Shown in pieces: positions 62,803 to 64,000 of a stretch of 64,000 bases of DNA. The stretch is from Mucilaginibacter polytrichastri (lineage in GTDB: Bacteria > Bacteroidota > Bacteroidia > Sphingobacteriales > Sphingobacteriaceae). The translations under genes were made by a program, and so were the position numbers. Location of the stretch: the NCBI RefSeq assembly GCF_001911425.1, contig NZ_MPPL01000001.1, positions 3,213,494 to 3,277,493 of the forward strand, written 5' to 3'. The notes beneath the pieces were generated by a model, which was not told the DNA's origin, did not search any database, and saw only the letters and a list, made by a program, of their open reading frames with translations. The first letter of the stretch is position 1, and every line of letters begins with the position of its first letter.

Positions 62803-62865
62803 GTCGAGCCGATTAAGCACTTCGTCGAAAAAAGAAAGCCAAAGGTTAATTATCCGATAGCTTTG
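62803..62865 (+). promoter_or_regulatory. RiPP promoter 3: GTCGA direct repeats and -7 box
   Basis: GTCGA at 62803-62807 and GTCGAA at 62824-62829 (21 bp apart), then TAGCTTTG at 62858-62865, a perfect TAnnTTTG and again exactly 34 bp from the second repeat. It drives the receiver gene and presumably the LanB operon. Confidence 0.72.
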
Positions 62866-62947
62866 ATACTATCAAAAAAGAGTGCCGCAAGGGGCAAATT
62901 ATACGATTTTAAGCGCTCTTTATTTAACAACATGTACTGCAAATATC

Positions 62948-63304
62948 ATGGAACAGCCTATAAAATGTGTAATAATTGACGATGAAAAGCCGGCTATTGA
63001 CCTGCTTGAACATTATATTAATAATGTTGATTCATTGGTTCTGGTATGTAAGTTTAGCCACATAGATAGCCGTGTAAAACTACTTTTGCAGGAAGCACAG
63101 GTAGATGCCATATTTTTAGATCTGAGTGTAAAGGGCTCGAAAGAATTTTTTGCCGAAGCCATGGACCAATATACCTGCATATTAACCACAGCCTATCCCG
63201 CAGCTATGCTTACAGATTTAAAAATTACCCATTTGCTCAATAAACCCATCTTGTTTGAGAAATTTCTGAGAATAGTGAACAAAATATTTGTGGACATTAA
63301 TTAA
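62948..63304 (+). CDS. Receiver-only (LytTR-type REC) regulator
   Basis: The track start (62882) lies just behind the promoter box and gives a poor N-terminus; ATG 62948 begins MEQPIKCVIIDDEKPAIDLL, giving 118 aa. Acidic pair DD, phospho-Asp in AIFLDLSVKGS, Thr in ILTTAYP and Lys in LLNKPILFEKF are all present, so it can be phosphorylated. The sequence type is that of REC domains of LytTR regulators, but the DNA-binding domain is missing and the next ORF starts 8 nt later. It might modulate a full LytTR protein elsewhere. Confidence 0.85.
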   Translation: MEQPIKCVIIDDEKPAIDLLEHYINNVDSLVLVCKFSHIDSRVKLLLQEAQVDAIFLDLSVKGSKEFFAEAMDQYTCILTTAYPAAMLTDLKITHLLNKPILFEKFLRIVNKIFVDIN

Positions 63305-63311
63305 ACCGATT

Positions 63312-64000
63312 ATGAAAAACATAAGCCCTTTCGATTTTTTTATCATGCGCAAACCTCTGCTTCCGTATCAAACCATAAGCAGAATTAATGATATATTAAA
63401 AACTTCGGAAGCCGGTTTTACTATCGCGTTAAAACAATTTTACACTGATCCGCTGATACAGGACGCTATCTACATTTCGTCGCCCGAGCTCTTTGAGCAG
63501 ATGATTCATTGGATTAATGCGGATGACCAGGATTCAAAAAACAGCAAAAAAATAGTAAAGACATTATATCAATATTTGCTCCGTATGTCGGGTCGGTGCA
63601 CCCCATTTGGCCTTTTTGCGGGCTGCAGTATGGGCGGGGTAGCAGGCAAAGGCTATGAGGTTAACTTCGATCAGCAAAATCCCTTATATAAAAGCTCGAG
63701 GCTGGATATGTGGCACGTGGCCGAGCTGGCCAGCTTTTTAACCAACCATCCGCTTATAAAAACACAGCTTAATTACGCGGTTAACAATACACTGTATAAC
63801 CAGGGTACAGAATATTACCGCTACACCGAATATAAATTTGCCAAAGGCAAGCGCCAATACTTTTCTTCAGAAATCAAGCGTTCGGTTTATCTTGACGATG
63901 CCCTGTCGGCAGCTAGGCAGCCTGTATCATTTAATCAATTGGTAGCCTGCATTACGGCCCTTAACATACCAGTTGAACAAGCTCAGGAATTTATTCATTC
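63312..64000 (+). CDS. Lantibiotic dehydratase (LanB-type), 5' part
   Basis: Read by hand because it runs off the right edge; 229 codons are open. The start MKNISPFDFFIMRKPLLPYQ and the motif YLLRMSGRCTPFGLFAGCSM are hallmarks of the N-terminal (glutamylation) domain of LanB dehydratases. Then comes LDMWHVAELASFL. LanB uses glutamyl-tRNA to dehydrate Ser and Thr of the precursor core. It follows the receiver gene by 8 nt in one operon. Whether it is full-length or split from its elimination domain, as in some Bacteroidota clusters, cannot be seen. Confidence 0.9.
   Translation, partial: MKNISPFDFFIMRKPLLPYQTISRINDILKTSEAGFTIALKQFYTDPLIQDAIYISSPELFEQMIHWINADDQDSKNSKKIVKTLYQYLLRMSGRCTPFGLFAGCSMGGVAGKGYEVNFDQQNPLYKSSRLDMWHVAELASFLTNHPLIKTQLNYAVNNTLYNQGTEYYRYTEYKFAKGKRQYFSSEIKRSVYLDDALSAARQPVSFNQLVACITALNIPVEQAQEFIH

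Overview
The window comes from a Gram-negative Bacteroidota chromosome, most likely Sphingobacteriaceae (Mucilaginibacter- or Pedobacter-like; the genus is inferred, not proven). The grounds are a SusC/SusD pair, repeated TAnnTTTG -7 promoter boxes with little sign of Shine-Dalgarno sites, a tmRNA tag ending GENTYALAA, a DAHP synthase/chorismate mutase fusion, a fused alpha-beta E1 dehydrogenase, and 7TMR-DISM kinases.

Layout. 0-8 kb: the 5' part of an MFS/MHS transporter, a TPR protein ending in a bare kinase dimerisation domain, a frameshifted orphan gene, proline dehydrogenase, an S4 protein with aroB, a fatty-acid-hydroxylase-type enzyme and a membrane protein. 8-13 kb: an aromatic amino acid operon (pheA, DAHP synthase/chorismate mutase, aroA, aroC). 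It is preceded by a Phe/Tyr-rich leader peptide with mutually exclusive antiterminator and terminator, and its spacers are filled by several inverted-repeat families, one of which also seems to have entered aroA in frame. 13-17 kb: MFS, HAD, mobA-like and moaC. 17-23.5 kb: a signalling module (REC-HK, a 1188-residue CHASE3-HAMP-GAF-HK-RECx3 hybrid, a lone REC, CheR, CheB). 23.5-34 kb: DinB, two L,D-transpeptidases, ArsR/SDR, nitroreductase, thioredoxin-like, E1 dehydrogenase, DUF1573, aminotransferase.

At 33.97-34.33 kb lies ssrA (tmRNA). Its 3' end is repeated 0.17 kb and 15.8 kb downstream, which suggests serial integration and an island covering about 34.3-50.1 kb. That segment holds DUF1905 and DUF2461 proteins, an ORF6N relic, a TonB-receptor-like protein, a secreted B-lectin, a GNAT-nitrilase fusion, SusC/SusD and a serine hydrolase. 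50-59 kb: YitT, an HD protein, then three closely related histidine kinases in tandem followed by a REC protein and a REC-nucleotide cyclase. 59.5-61 kb: a TIGR03643-like protein with a DASH-type cryptochrome that looks C-terminally cut, next to a membrane-protein relic.

The most striking region is 61.4-64 kb, the beginning of a class I lanthipeptide-type cluster. It has two tandem precursor pairs, each a Cys-free GGG peptide plus a Cys-containing GG peptide. These are followed by a receiver-only regulator and the start of a LanB dehydratase. The three transcription units have the same promoter architecture: two GTCGA half-sites exactly 21 bp apart, then a TAnnTTTG box starting exactly 34 bp after the second half-site. 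None of the four precursor genes is listed in its own right in the ORF track.
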